DNA of 23,671 bases from a virus. The DNA is taken from positions 1 through 23,671 of the IMG/VR virus record IMGVR_UViG_3300032242_001526. The stretch is one strand, 5' to 3'. Every line of letters starts with the position of its first letter. Positions within the stretch are counted from its first letter, which is position 1. The position numbers and the translations under genes are program-made. Below, piece after piece: positions 5,753 through 13,159 of this stretch. The notes under the pieces are model-generated. The model ran no database searches and was not told the origin of the DNA. It worked only from the letters and a program-made list of their open reading frames with translations.

Positions 5753-6733
5753 ATGAAAAAAACGCTAATTGCCGCATTATGCGGAGTAGCTTTGTTATCT
5801 GGATGTGCGACTGGGGATGAGTATCGTCAGTATGCAGAGGCACAGAAGTCAGTAGCGAATGCTAGAGCAATGGCTGAGGCTGCACGTTATCAGGCCCTAG
5901 CTGAAATTGCTAAGTCTGGTGATACTGCTGCCAAAGTTGCCGCTGTGATGACATTACAAAACGGTGGTGGTGGTCAACCACAACAAAACCAACAAATTGG
6001 TATGCCAGAAAGCTGGAGCGACAAGGCTTTACGTTGGGCACAAGTAATTGTTCCAACTGCAACACAGACATTAACTGCTGTGTACACAGTTAAGAAACAA
6101 ACTGACTTGGCTGCTATACAAAGTAACAATCAGGCTGCTGTTGCAACCAGTACTAACAATACATTTGCTAGTATGAGTGGTAACATGGCAAAGTCTAACA
6201 CAGACATTGCTAACTCTGGATTTACTGCTGTAACTACTGTTGCTAATAACGGGTTAAGTGCTATGACAACTACAGCGGCTAACGGTATGACTGGTATTAC
6301 AAATACTGCTAATACTGGATTTACTGCTGTTACTGGTGTTGCTAATACTGGATTTACTGCTGTTACTGGTGTTGCTAATACTGGACTAACATCTGCTGTA
6401 GCAATGAATGCAAATTCTAATGCTGCTATTACTGCTGTTTCATCAGCGGCTAATGCTAGCATACAAGCTATTAGCAGTCAGTTGTCGAAAATACAACCAA
6501 ACATTACAACTACCACAACAACTACAAACAATAACACAACTCCACCTTGGTTCATTAATGGATCAGGTCAGTTGACAAACGGATCATCAACAAGTACATC
6601 AACTGGTACATCAACTGGTACATCAACTGGTACAACGACCGGTACAACAACCGGATCGCACACTGGTACAACATTAGGACCAACGTCAAGTTGTAGTACT
6701 ACTGGCTTTACAGTTGGTGGTTGCACTCCGTAA
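5753..6733 (+). CDS. repeat-rich lipoprotein
   Basis: 326 residues. Signal peptide MKKTLIAALCGVALLSGC with lipobox LLSGC (Cys18), so the mature protein is lipid-anchored. Residues 20-65 are Ala-rich and probably helical. About residues 150-255 are degenerate 11-residue repeats of the form GFTAVTGVANT, two copies identical at DNA level (6317-6382), and the tail has TSTG/TTTG repeats. AAAGGGGA precedes the ATG; the longer frame from 5696 is rejected because the signal peptide and ribosome site fix the start at 5753. It is flanked by a late box and a bidirectional terminator, so it is a single-gene late unit. It might be a spanin-like or superinfection-exclusion lipoprotein, but no family is recognised. 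Confidence 0.78.
   Translation: MKKTLIAALCGVALLSGCATGDEYRQYAEAQKSVANARAMAEAARYQALAEIAKSGDTAAKVAAVMTLQNGGGGQPQQNQQIGMPESWSDKALRWAQVIVPTATQTLTAVYTVKKQTDLAAIQSNNQAAVATSTNNTFASMSGNMAKSNTDIANSGFTAVTTVANNGLSAMTTTAANGMTGITNTANTGFTAVTGVANTGFTAVTGVANTGLTSAVAMNANSNAAITAVSSAANASIQAISSQLSKIQPNITTTTTTTNNNTTPPWFINGSGQLTNGSSTSTSTGTSTGTSTGTTTGTTTGSHTGTTLGPTSSCSTTGFTVGGCTP
6317..6382 (+). repeat. tandem 33-bp coding repeat
   Basis: Two identical 33-bp units (6317-6349, 6350-6382) encoding GFTAVTGVANT, within a longer degenerate 11-residue series. Recent slippage or selection for uniform sequence is likely. Confidence 0.9.
6599..6660 (+). repeat. 12-bp coding repeats (TSTG/TTTG)
   Basis: Tandem 12-bp units encoding Thr-Ser-Thr-Gly and Thr-Thr-Thr-Gly near the lipoprotein C-terminus; a likely flexible linker prone to copy-number change. 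Confidence 0.75.
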
Positions 6734-6741
6734 TTTGGATT

Positions 6742-6768
6742 AAAAAAGGAGCAATGCTCCTTTTTTTA
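6742..6768. terminator. bidirectional intrinsic terminator
   Basis: A-run, GGAGC-AAT-GCTCC hairpin (6748-6760), T-run of seven. It works on both strands and separates the convergent lipoprotein and the 6766-7056 gene, whose stop overlaps the T-run. Confidence 0.85.
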
Positions 6769-7056
6769 ATGTAGTGTTGCTCCCATTGCGGAGTTCATGT
6801 AGAGTTTGATTTCTTTACGCAGGTCCTTTTCAGTGTAACCTGCTTCTGCCATTCGTGCAATCATTTCAACAAACAACCCATGTATTGCCATTCCAGGCAC
6901 ATAGTCAGGGTCATCGTTTTCAAACTCAAACTTGTCTAGTTGGGGTAATAGTGTTTCTTCAAGGAAGTCACTAGCGAGAACTACACTGTCCTCAATTAGT
7001 TCTACTTCGTCTTTAGTTACTACCAGTTCTTTCATTGAGGATTTTGATATTGTCAT
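6766..7056 (-). CDS. small acidic phage protein, 96 aa
   Basis: Acidic helical protein; the C-terminal half (GMAIHGLFVEMIARMAEAGYTEKDLRKEI) matches my memory of a conserved uncharacterised protein of T4-like phages. No catalytic motif. The box GATAAATA (7062-7069) ends five bases before the ATG at 7054-7056 and there is no ribosome site, so a late transcript would be leaderless. An internal methionine at codon 8, preceded by TCCTCAATG, has no Shine-Dalgarno site either. Confidence 0.68.
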   Translation of the reverse strand: MTISKSSMKELVVTKDEVELIEDSVVLASDFLEETLLPQLDKFEFENDDPDYVPGMAIHGLFVEMIARMAEAGYTEKDLRKEIKLYMNSAMGATLH

Positions 7057-7060
7057 ACTT

Positions 7061-7504
7061 TTATTTATCAGTTGAATATTCGTAATTAACTGTTTCTATA
7101 TTTTCTCTAAAAACAATTGCTCCGTTCTTCATATGGAATCGTCTTGCTACTTCTGTCTTTGGGCTGAGAGTTACAAACCTAGTTACACTTGGGTATTGTT
7201 CTTGTATCCCTTTAACGGCTTGAATTAACAAGTCACGACCTTTACCTGCTTTATAACTCCAGATGGTATAGAATACTGCTGTAGTTGGTACTTGTGAGGT
7301 TTCTTTCAAATCATTAGTATCTGCAGGAACAAAATCATGAAAGCTAACGCATACCATTGCATCCGGATCATCTTGATTGCTAGCAAGCGCAGCAACCATT
7401 CTACCATCACTAACTCTAAAGTCAGTAGGTATTTCTGGACGAACAGGATCGTCTTTGATAAAATTTAATAATTGGTGTGTGATGTCTCTGATGAAGTGTA
7501 ACAT
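7061..7504 (-). CDS. GNAT-like acetyltransferase fold protein
   Basis: 147 residues. The pattern VFYTIWSYKAGKGRDLLIQAVKGIQ followed by RFVTLSPKTEVARRFHMKNGA resembles the central part of a GNAT N-acetyltransferase (a glycine-rich turn before helix 3, then a strand and the C-terminal motif) and a conserved phage protein I recall from cyanophage-like genomes. Substrate unknown. The start at 7502-7504 is used, since the longer frame to 7648 runs into a divergent gene; TATAAATA lies 16 bases upstream with a weak AGAG site between. The 3' end overlaps the promoter box of the next gene. Confidence 0.65.
   Translation of the reverse strand: MLHFIRDITHQLLNFIKDDPVRPEIPTDFRVSDGRMVAALASNQDDPDAMVCVSFHDFVPADTNDLKETSQVPTTAVFYTIWSYKAGKGRDLLIQAVKGIQEQYPSVTRFVTLSPKTEVARRFHMKNGAIVFRENIETVNYEYSTDK
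7062..7069 (-). promoter_or_regulatory. late-type box GATAAATA
   Basis: Minus-strand box with five bases (AAAGT) to the ATG at 7056; it overlaps the stop of the upstream 7061-7504 gene. Confidence 0.6.
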
Positions 7505-7520
7505 GGTGTTCTCTTTTTTG

Positions 7521-7528
7521 TATTTATA
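7521..7528 (-). promoter_or_regulatory. late-type box TATAAATA
   Basis: Exact T4-late-like box on the minus strand upstream of the 7061-7504 gene; 16 bases to the ATG, containing AGAG. Confidence 0.62.
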
Positions 7529-7573
7529 CAAGGACGCAAAATATGCTATTATTTTGTTGGTATTTGGAACACC

Positions 7574-7581
7574 GATAAATA
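7574..7581 (+). promoter_or_regulatory. late-type box GATAAATA
   Basis: Plus-strand box five bases (TCACT) before the ATG of the PP-loop gene at 7587. Confidence 0.6.
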
Positions 7582-7586
7582 TCACT

Positions 7587-8474
7587 ATGTCAGAAGTTAT
7601 ACAATGGTCCACTGGTCTAAATGGATACAAGAAACATATATTAGACAATAACGATTTTACTACAGAACTAACCGAATGTCAATTTGAAACGGGTAGAAGT
7701 GTGGATGACATGTTCTATGACCACGTAGTAGATCGTCCAAGTAGTCCAGTTGAATTACTGTACAGTGGTGGATTGGATAGTGAATTGGTTCTTATGTCAT
7801 TGTTGAGGTTGAAGATCCCAGTAGAAGCAATGACTATGGTCATCACTATCAAAGGTGCAATACTCAATGTTATAGACCTTTACTATTCTGAAAAGTTTTG
7901 CAGAGAAAACAACGTCAAACAAAATCTATTTTACTTTGATGCAATTGACTTCTATGAAGGCGAAAAGTATTTAGAGTATGCGCTACCATTAAAAATCACA
8001 GAACCGCATGTTCCTAGTCACATGTGGTTGATTGAGCAATGTCATAACTATCCAATTATTGGTGGCGATTGGCCCTGGCTACAAGCAGAAAAAAAAGTAT
8101 TGAGTCCATTCAAGTTGGCATTCAGTAGCTATGAACGATTTATGCAATCAAAGAACATACCGGGTATAGGCAACATGATAAGTCACAGCTTTGAATCTAG
8201 TTACCATTTTATTGAACAGCATATGAGAGAACATGAAAAGGGCAATGATAAATTTCATACAGTACCTTTCTTAAAGTACAAGATGTATGGTACGAAGGAA
8301 CCTAGAATAAAAAGTTATGGTTGGGAACAATGTCCTAGAGAACTTTTTACCATTACTAAATATCAAATTGAATTATTAAAACAAGTTGGAATACCCAAAT
8401 CTAACATAGTTTGGGGTGCTCAAATTTCTAATTTAATTGGTTCTACCAAAACATCTAACAACCTTTTTACATGA
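7587..8474 (+). CDS. PP-loop ATP-pyrophosphatase-like protein
   Basis: 295 residues. The PP-loop signature SGGLDS lies at 60-65 after the strand VELLY, which is the ATP alpha-phosphate-binding motif of N-type ATP pyrophosphatases (asparagine synthetase C-domain, QueC, ThiI, MnmA and relatives). There is no glutaminase domain, so it is not a full asparagine synthetase. The family adenylates a substrate carboxylate, thiol or base; the substrate here is unknown. The start at 7587 is chosen because the late box ends five bases upstream; the in-frame extension to 7377 crosses the divergent gene's promoter and start. The stop overlaps the next ATG as ATGA. It pairs in type, not in orientation, with the 9039-10229 protein. 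Confidence 0.75.
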   Translation: MSEVIQWSTGLNGYKKHILDNNDFTTELTECQFETGRSVDDMFYDHVVDRPSSPVELLYSGGLDSELVLMSLLRLKIPVEAMTMVITIKGAILNVIDLYYSEKFCRENNVKQNLFYFDAIDFYEGEKYLEYALPLKITEPHVPSHMWLIEQCHNYPIIGGDWPWLQAEKKVLSPFKLAFSSYERFMQSKNIPGIGNMISHSFESSYHFIEQHMREHEKGNDKFHTVPFLKYKMYGTKEPRIKSYGWEQCPRELFTITKYQIELLKQVGIPKSNIVWGAQISNLIGSTKTSNNLFT

Positions 8475-9046
8475 ACACGCATGAATCATTTTCTCATAGT
8501 CTAGTTGCTAGTAAATTGTGGCTGTGCGAAAGACTAGAACAGGCTCTTGATAATGAAAGTATCAGAAATCCTGCAGTTAACATATTAGCAAGTTGGGACA
8601 GTTTGTTAGCATTTATGATGCTGACAAGACGACCTAGATTCTATGGTGTTGTTAATTCGTATGACATTGATCCGGTATCAACTATCAACGCAAACAAATT
8701 GTGCGACCATTGGTTGTTTGAATATCCAAAAGTTTATAACCATACAAGAGACATAAACACCCTTGACTTTAATAACACCGGAAGTGAATCTATCTTCATC
8801 AATTGCAGTGTTGACCAATTAGATAACACAAGTTGGTATGATGTTATACCTGACAACAGATTGGTGTGTTTTCAATGCACAGACTTGCCAATTAATACTA
8901 ATGATTGGGATATAAAGCAAAGTTATGCTGACATGTCAATGTTTACCGAAACATATAAAGTTCGCAGATTGATTTACTGTGACTCAATCAACATCAACTA
9001 TGAGCATTTAAAATTCAAACGACACATGATGATTGGTATCAAGTAG
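8471..9046 (+). CDS. conserved phage protein, possible methyltransferase fold
   Basis: 191 residues. NPAVNILASWDSLLAFMML (33-51) followed by FYGVVNSYDIDP (57-68) looks like the first two strands of a class I SAM-methyltransferase fold with an acidic residue at the end of strand 2, and VCFQCTDLPINTNDW could be motif IV. The family is one I recall as a conserved unknown in T4-like phages. It is coupled by ATGA to the PP-loop gene and converges on the second PP-loop gene with an 8-base tail overlap. Methyltransferase activity is only an inference. Confidence 0.65.
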   Translation: MNTHESFSHSLVASKLWLCERLEQALDNESIRNPAVNILASWDSLLAFMMLTRRPRFYGVVNSYDIDPVSTINANKLCDHWLFEYPKVYNHTRDINTLDFNNTGSESIFINCSVDQLDNTSWYDVIPDNRLVCFQCTDLPINTNDWDIKQSYADMSMFTETYKVRRLIYCDSININYEHLKFKRHMMIGIK

Positions 9047-10229
9047 AATCTTTCATATAATATTTTTTAGCATATACCCCTAGTGTTCCCATGTACGGGT
9101 CACCTTGGTTGAATATGTTAGAAAAATCTTTTTTCAAGTAATTCATTGCATCAGAAAAGTTTAATGCGCTTTGCCATTTGGCACTTAATGCAGTTTCAAG
9201 TACACGTTGTAGTGCAGGTTCACGGCCGTTTAACTTGTGTTTACTCTTACCATTTTGAATAGATAACTCAACATTCCAAGCTTCACCTCGGCCAGATCCT
9301 ATACAAAAGTCATCATAGTATTCACTATGACTATTACCGCAATACTCTTTTAGAAACTCTTCGGTTATCGTATTAGTATTCTTAACATTATTAGATGTTT
9401 TAATAGCAAATGATGTTACCGGAGCTCCTAGTGTGCTATTAATCAACGGATCAAGCTGTTCAGGTGTGTAAATTAATTTACCGTAGTTTCGTTCAATATG
9501 ATTCAACAACATCCAAGACTGTTTAACATGCATTTTTGGCATGTCCGGAGCATAGTAAAAGTACTCAAGATTAGGAATATCACTAATGAATGTTTCCAGT
9601 GTCTTATCAATAATAGTCGAATAATACTTACCGTCTTCAATTAATAGTCTTGGTTTATCAACTCCCAATATTAAACCATGACTAGGTTCATCTGCATGTA
9701 GTATTTTCTTTACATAATATTTGAAGTCACTTGGTTGAAAGTAACCGTGTACCAATGCAGTTGATGTGTCTTCAAGCCAGTCATCCTTGTAATATTCATC
9801 AAATTTGTCAGGAGATACTCCTACTGTTTTAACTTGTGTGTTAGGATAAACACGAATAAAATTCATTACCTGAGGATAGATATAGTTAATTAATTGAAAC
9901 TGTCTTTCAGGATTAGTTGCATAGTCAACTAAAATGATTTCGTCAAGTGGAATTTTAAAGTGGTAAAAGCAACGTAGCACATGGTGACTATCACGACCAG
10001 CACTATAAAACAAACTAAGTTTCTTGTACCGCTGTCGCAACATCATGCATCGCTCATAACACATGCGATCCCATGACTCTATTGGTTCAGTAGTCCAATC
10101 CATCTTATCATATTCTTCTTCATAAAAATAGAAGTGTGGCTTTGTACCTATTTTTGCAGCGGCTCTCCAGGCATCAAATTGACTAGAAGTTCGTTGACCA
10201 TCAACTATCCAATGCGGTAAATAAGACAT
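9039..10229 (-). CDS. second PP-loop ATP-pyrophosphatase-like protein
   Basis: 396 residues. SAGRDS at 76-81 after the strand LSLFY is the PP-loop, and ILVDYATNPERQFQLINYI after it is the usual second strand and helix of this fold. The C-terminal half is unrecognised. It is not a close copy of the 7587-8474 protein. The start overlaps the stop of the Bug-type binding protein by one base (TAATG), so the two are made from one mRNA; this link between a periplasmic solute-binding protein and a cytoplasmic ATP-using enzyme is unusual. Substrate unknown; amide, thiol or nucleobase ligation are all possible for the fold. Confidence 0.75.
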   Translation of the reverse strand: MSYLPHWIVDGQRTSSQFDAWRAAAKIGTKPHFYFYEEEYDKMDWTTEPIESWDRMCYERCMMLRQRYKKLSLFYSAGRDSHHVLRCFYHFKIPLDEIILVDYATNPERQFQLINYIYPQVMNFIRVYPNTQVKTVGVSPDKFDEYYKDDWLEDTSTALVHGYFQPSDFKYYVKKILHADEPSHGLILGVDKPRLLIEDGKYYSTIIDKTLETFISDIPNLEYFYYAPDMPKMHVKQSWMLLNHIERNYGKLIYTPEQLDPLINSTLGAPVTSFAIKTSNNVKNTNTITEEFLKEYCGNSHSEYYDDFCIGSGRGEAWNVELSIQNGKSKHKLNGREPALQRVLETALSAKWQSALNFSDAMNYLKKDFSNIFNQGDPYMGTLGVYAKKYYMKDST

Positions 10230-11110
10230 TATTTTCCTGTAGTATTTTTTACAATTTGTCTAACTTCTTCAGTTGACAATGAGACCGGGTAAGAACCAAT
10301 CTTTTCCAATTTTTCAATGATTTCTTTATCTTTGTTGCAAGTATGAATAACGTTTACAATCATTTGTTCTTTGTCCTTTGGTGTAGTAGGCAATGTACTC
10401 AATACAATTCCTAATGGCATCTTTCCCAATTTAGGAGAATATTTTTCTATATTAGAATGATTATACTTGATAGCCGTGCTTTTATCTAATGTACTGGTAA
10501 AAATTTCTAACTTTTCTCCCTCAACCAAAGCTTTTGTACCCATAAATGTATCACTAGAAAAATCGATTGTGTCACCGATCACATCCGAAATTGCGCCTAC
10601 ATTATTTTTGTAGGGAATAATTTGATATGGAATCTTTAAATCAATAAACAACTGTTCAGCGATATATGTCCCCGACAAGAATGAAGATCCTATATTAATT
10701 GGTCTGATTTTACTTAATTCTCTGATATCATTAATGGATTTAAATTTACCTTTTTTTGCTACAATGGCAACAGGTCCTGCATTAGTATAAGTTAAGGGAT
10801 GTATGTCTTCAAGCAAATCGATTCCTGGAAATTTACTAAGCATGTTCAATCCGAAATTACCTGCAAGTACATGTGTTAATTGAGGGGTATCTACTGCCTG
10901 TTGAAATGCTTTGATTGCGACAAGACCGTCGGCCCCTGGTTTAAACTCTTTTAATACTAATAAGTTTTGAGTTTTAATGCAAGGTGCATATGTATCTAAT
11001 GCTGTATCTGTGCCAGAACCTGGGCCTGTAGACAGAATAAATTTCAAAGTGTGTTGTTGGGCATTAGCGATACCAAACGCTAAAAATAATAATGCTAATA
11101 GTTTTTTCAT
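10229..11110 (-). CDS. Bug/TctC-type periplasmic binding protein 1
   Basis: 293 residues with a Sec signal peptide (MKKLLALLFLAFGIANA, about 1-17). The mature part follows the Bug pattern: a GPGSGTDTAL phosphate-loop-like turn near the N-terminus, then a KEFKPGADGLVAIKAFQQA segment matching the GAxGxxAAxxxAxA element, and LPTTPKDK near the end. Bug proteins bind carboxylates (citrate, glutamate, nicotinate and others) in the periplasm, usually for tripartite tricarboxylate transporters; no transporter gene is present here. AATAAATA lies five bases before the ATG, predicting a leaderless mRNA. It is followed by the PP-loop gene in the same operon. Unusual cargo for a phage. Confidence 0.78.
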   Translation of the reverse strand: MKKLLALLFLAFGIANAQQHTLKFILSTGPGSGTDTALDTYAPCIKTQNLLVLKEFKPGADGLVAIKAFQQAVDTPQLTHVLAGNFGLNMLSKFPGIDLLEDIHPLTYTNAGPVAIVAKKGKFKSINDIRELSKIRPINIGSSFLSGTYIAEQLFIDLKIPYQIIPYKNNVGAISDVIGDTIDFSSDTFMGTKALVEGEKLEIFTSTLDKSTAIKYNHSNIEKYSPKLGKMPLGIVLSTLPTTPKDKEQMIVNVIHTCNKDKEIIEKLEKIGSYPVSLSTEEVRQIVKNTTGK

Positions 11111-11115
11111 TAAAC

Positions 11116-11123
11116 TATTTATT
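11116..11123 (-). promoter_or_regulatory. late-type box AATAAATA
   Basis: Minus-strand box, five bases (GTTTA) before the ATG of binding protein 1. Confidence 0.55.
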
Positions 11124-11171
11124 GAGAGATAAAGCTCACTTTAGATTTCCTAGTAGCGAATTAGTACGTCA

Positions 11172-11219
11172 AGCCAGCAGCCGGCTACACCGCGGTAACG
11201 AGTACCGGTCCTAAGGTGT
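11172..11219 (-). other. GC-rich structured intergenic RNA segment
   Basis: This starts directly after the stop of the 2OG oxygenase gene. It has ACACC/GGTGT (11187-11191 with 11215-11219) enclosing CGGTA/TACCG (11193-11197 with 11203-11207), then AGCC/GGCT (11172-11175 with 11183-11186). It may act as a 3' stabiliser or weak terminator; there is no long T-run. Short stretches look like universal rRNA sequence. Confidence 0.5.
11201..11213 (-). repeat. 13-nt intergenic element, copy 2
   Basis: Minus-strand TAGGACCGGTACT, one mismatch from 5383-5395. Both copies sit just downstream of minus-strand genes. Confidence 0.5.
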
Positions 11220-11223
11220 GTTT

Positions 11224-11913
11224 TTACCAGAATGAGGTATTCTCATTCAATTCATGTTTGTCAAATCTTGCTAATCTTTTTAGAAAGTCATTTGTCTTTT
11301 CAGTAATAACTCCTGTCAATTGAAATGTAACTCTTGGATTATGTCCTGCATTAGCGGTACAGTGAGGTATATTCTGCCAATCAAATGTTGTCACATCTCC
11401 GGCACGCCATTGTTGATGTTGGTAGTTTCCATAACTCCAAAAATGACCCTGTTCCCAATCATTTAATGCAATCATAACACGCATAACACGCCATGGCTCT
11501 TCGGGTGCCCATTTTTGTAATTTGTCAATGTGCATAGTCCATGCTTCGCCGGGCATCTGCACATGTATCCTTTCCATGCAGTCATCCAATGCAAACAACT
11601 CACTAATCTTTTTCAAGTTAGGAGTCAATTTCCAATTCATATGAGTGATAACTGATTTTGTATCTACGCCGGCACGTTGTAAATCATATTCTTCTGCTAA
11701 TAAATCTTCTCTAGGTGGTAACACACCTTCACCCTTGTAACCACGAGTTTCCCACGTTGCTGGTTTTGATGTTTCTACCGCATGTTTAACATCTTCGCTA
11801 TAGTCAGCAATTATTCTACCCAATCTTGTTACTTTGTCAACTTGCGGGTCGTTCTTAAAATTATCAAAGTGATAATTACTTTTTGCTTTTGTTGTGTCCC
11901 AACTACTAATCAT
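11224..11913 (-). CDS. 2OG-Fe(II) oxygenase, aspartyl/asparaginyl hydroxylase-like
   Basis: 229 residues. The iron triad is readable: H128 and D130 in MHID, and H184 in NIPHCTANAGH, with R194 in PRVTFQL as the 2-oxoglutarate-binding arginine. The spacing fits the cupin fold of the aspartyl beta-hydroxylase group, which hydroxylates protein or small-molecule substrates using O2 and 2-oxoglutarate. I recall near-identical proteins in T4-like cyanophages, next to the same two partners as here. The start overlaps the previous stop as ATGA; it is the last gene of the 11224-14137 operon. Substrate unknown. Confidence 0.82.
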   Translation of the reverse strand: MISSWDTTKAKSNYHFDNFKNDPQVDKVTRLGRIIADYSEDVKHAVETSKPATWETRGYKGEGVLPPREDLLAEEYDLQRAGVDTKSVITHMNWKLTPNLKKISELFALDDCMERIHVQMPGEAWTMHIDKLQKWAPEEPWRVMRVMIALNDWEQGHFWSYGNYQHQQWRAGDVTTFDWQNIPHCTANAGHNPRVTFQLTGVITEKTNDFLKRLARFDKHELNENTSFW

Positions 11914-12542
11914 AGTGTGTCCTTTATTCCACTTACTTTTCTTACAAGACTATCTAACTCTTGTCTTTCAATACTTTTAAAATATTTGCTATTTGCATCT
12001 TCTGCTAGTATATTATTTACTCTAGGATCGTCATATGCTATAGGAAAGTCTAACTGCTTAGATAATCTTTGTAAATATTTACCCTTATACAAATACAATA
12101 GTTCTTGGCTTATAAATACTGGATCCAATGTCATTAGATACTCAAGCGGTTCATCAAAGTCGGATAAACTAACTCTGTCTCTTACCCTACATTGTTGATG
12201 CTTTAAAATATTTTGATCTCTGCCAATGATTGCTATTTTGACTTTGATACCAAAGTTTTCTAGTGTCTCAACGAATTGTTTGTATTTAGGTATTGTAACA
12301 ACACCGTGATTTGCGTAGGGGCAACTGATGCTTGTTACATAGTTATCGCAGGTTGACCAATCAATACTATGAATAAGACTGGGTGTGTTCCAGCATTCAC
12401 TAAATGGTTCATGGTCATGAGCAATCCAATACTCATTAAGTAACTCTCTCCAGCCATACACTTGTTTATGTAATGCCATTACTTTACTGAACACGTGATT
12501 GCCTGACCCTTGCGGACCGGTGATAATCAACATTTGTTTCAT
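11910..12542 (-). CDS. P-loop / sulfotransferase-like protein
   Basis: 210 residues. The N-terminus MKQMLIITGPQGSGNHVFSK has a Walker A-like loop (GPQGSGNH, 9-16) in which the usual Lys is replaced by Asn-His, a pattern seen in PAPS-dependent sulfotransferase-like proteins of phages. VKIAIIGRDQNILKHQQCRV looks like the second nucleotide-binding strand. Conserved in T4-like phages as far as I recall. Role unknown; it may transfer sulfate or bind a nucleotide without transfer. It is coupled by ATGA at both ends to the sulfotransferase-like gene and the oxygenase. Confidence 0.7.
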   Translation of the reverse strand: MKQMLIITGPQGSGNHVFSKVMALHKQVYGWRELLNEYWIAHDHEPFSECWNTPSLIHSIDWSTCDNYVTSISCPYANHGVVTIPKYKQFVETLENFGIKVKIAIIGRDQNILKHQQCRVRDRVSLSDFDEPLEYLMTLDPVFISQELLYLYKGKYLQRLSKQLDFPIAYDDPRVNNILAEDANSKYFKSIERQELDSLVRKVSGIKDTL

Positions 12543-13159
12543 ATCACAGTCACTCTTACATCAGACACACCATAGTCTTGATAATAATTACTTGGTGGTA
12601 GTTCTATATTTAGCATCTTGCAAAGCATATGATTAGTTAATGGAACACCTCCAGGATACTTATAATTAGCTTTGACAATACCCTGATTCTGTTCTTTAAT
12701 CTTTTCAGCCATTACTTTCAAGTTCTGATAGTATATACTATAGTCAGGGTATGTAATGTCAAAGTGACCGCACTTGACCCACCACCCTAAACACGCATCA
12801 TCAGGACGATGCACTAACACGATAGGACAATCAGGCCATGTTTCTTTGATATAATCAATGTGATTACTAAACACGTGTGACTTGATGATTCTAACACCGT
12901 CACCGGTGAATGCTTCATCAAAGTCACGCTCTAATGTTTCTTTGTCATACATCGGTAAACGATGAAACAGTTTACCAAACTCCATACCAGGATCATAGTA
13001 TGCACCCAAATGCATTAAATCCAACTTACCACTTGCATCGTGATAATATGTTCTTGCATCACTATAGTCTGATTGGTCAACACTGGGACTATAATAAATG
13101 TTTTTAACTACACTGCTCCATTTACTGCCAGGAGCACCTGCAACGAATATATACTTCAT
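12539..13159 (-). CDS. sulfotransferase-like protein
   Basis: 206 residues. GAPGSKW at 8-14 is a 5'-phosphosulfate loop; RIIKSHVFSNH (about 93-103) and IVLVHRPDDACLGWW (about 114-128) correspond to the 3'-phosphate-binding region and the following strand of PAPS-dependent sulfotransferases. The Walker Lys is present here, unlike in the neighbour. It probably modifies a small molecule or surface glycan. The ATG begins three bases after the stop of binding protein 2 and its stop overlaps the next start, so it is the second gene of a four-gene operon. Confidence 0.75.
   Translation of the reverse strand: MKYIFVAGAPGSKWSSVVKNIYYSPSVDQSDYSDARTYYHDASGKLDLMHLGAYYDPGMEFGKLFHRLPMYDKETLERDFDEAFTGDGVRIIKSHVFSNHIDYIKETWPDCPIVLVHRPDDACLGWWVKCGHFDITYPDYSIYYQNLKVMAEKIKEQNQGIVKANYKYPGGVPLTNHMLCKMLNIELPPSNYYQDYGVSDVRVTVI

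Noticed and set aside
6130-6462. Minus-strand frame of 110 codons
   Set aside because: It is the complement of the lipoprotein repeats; the Ala/Val repeat composition is a by-product.
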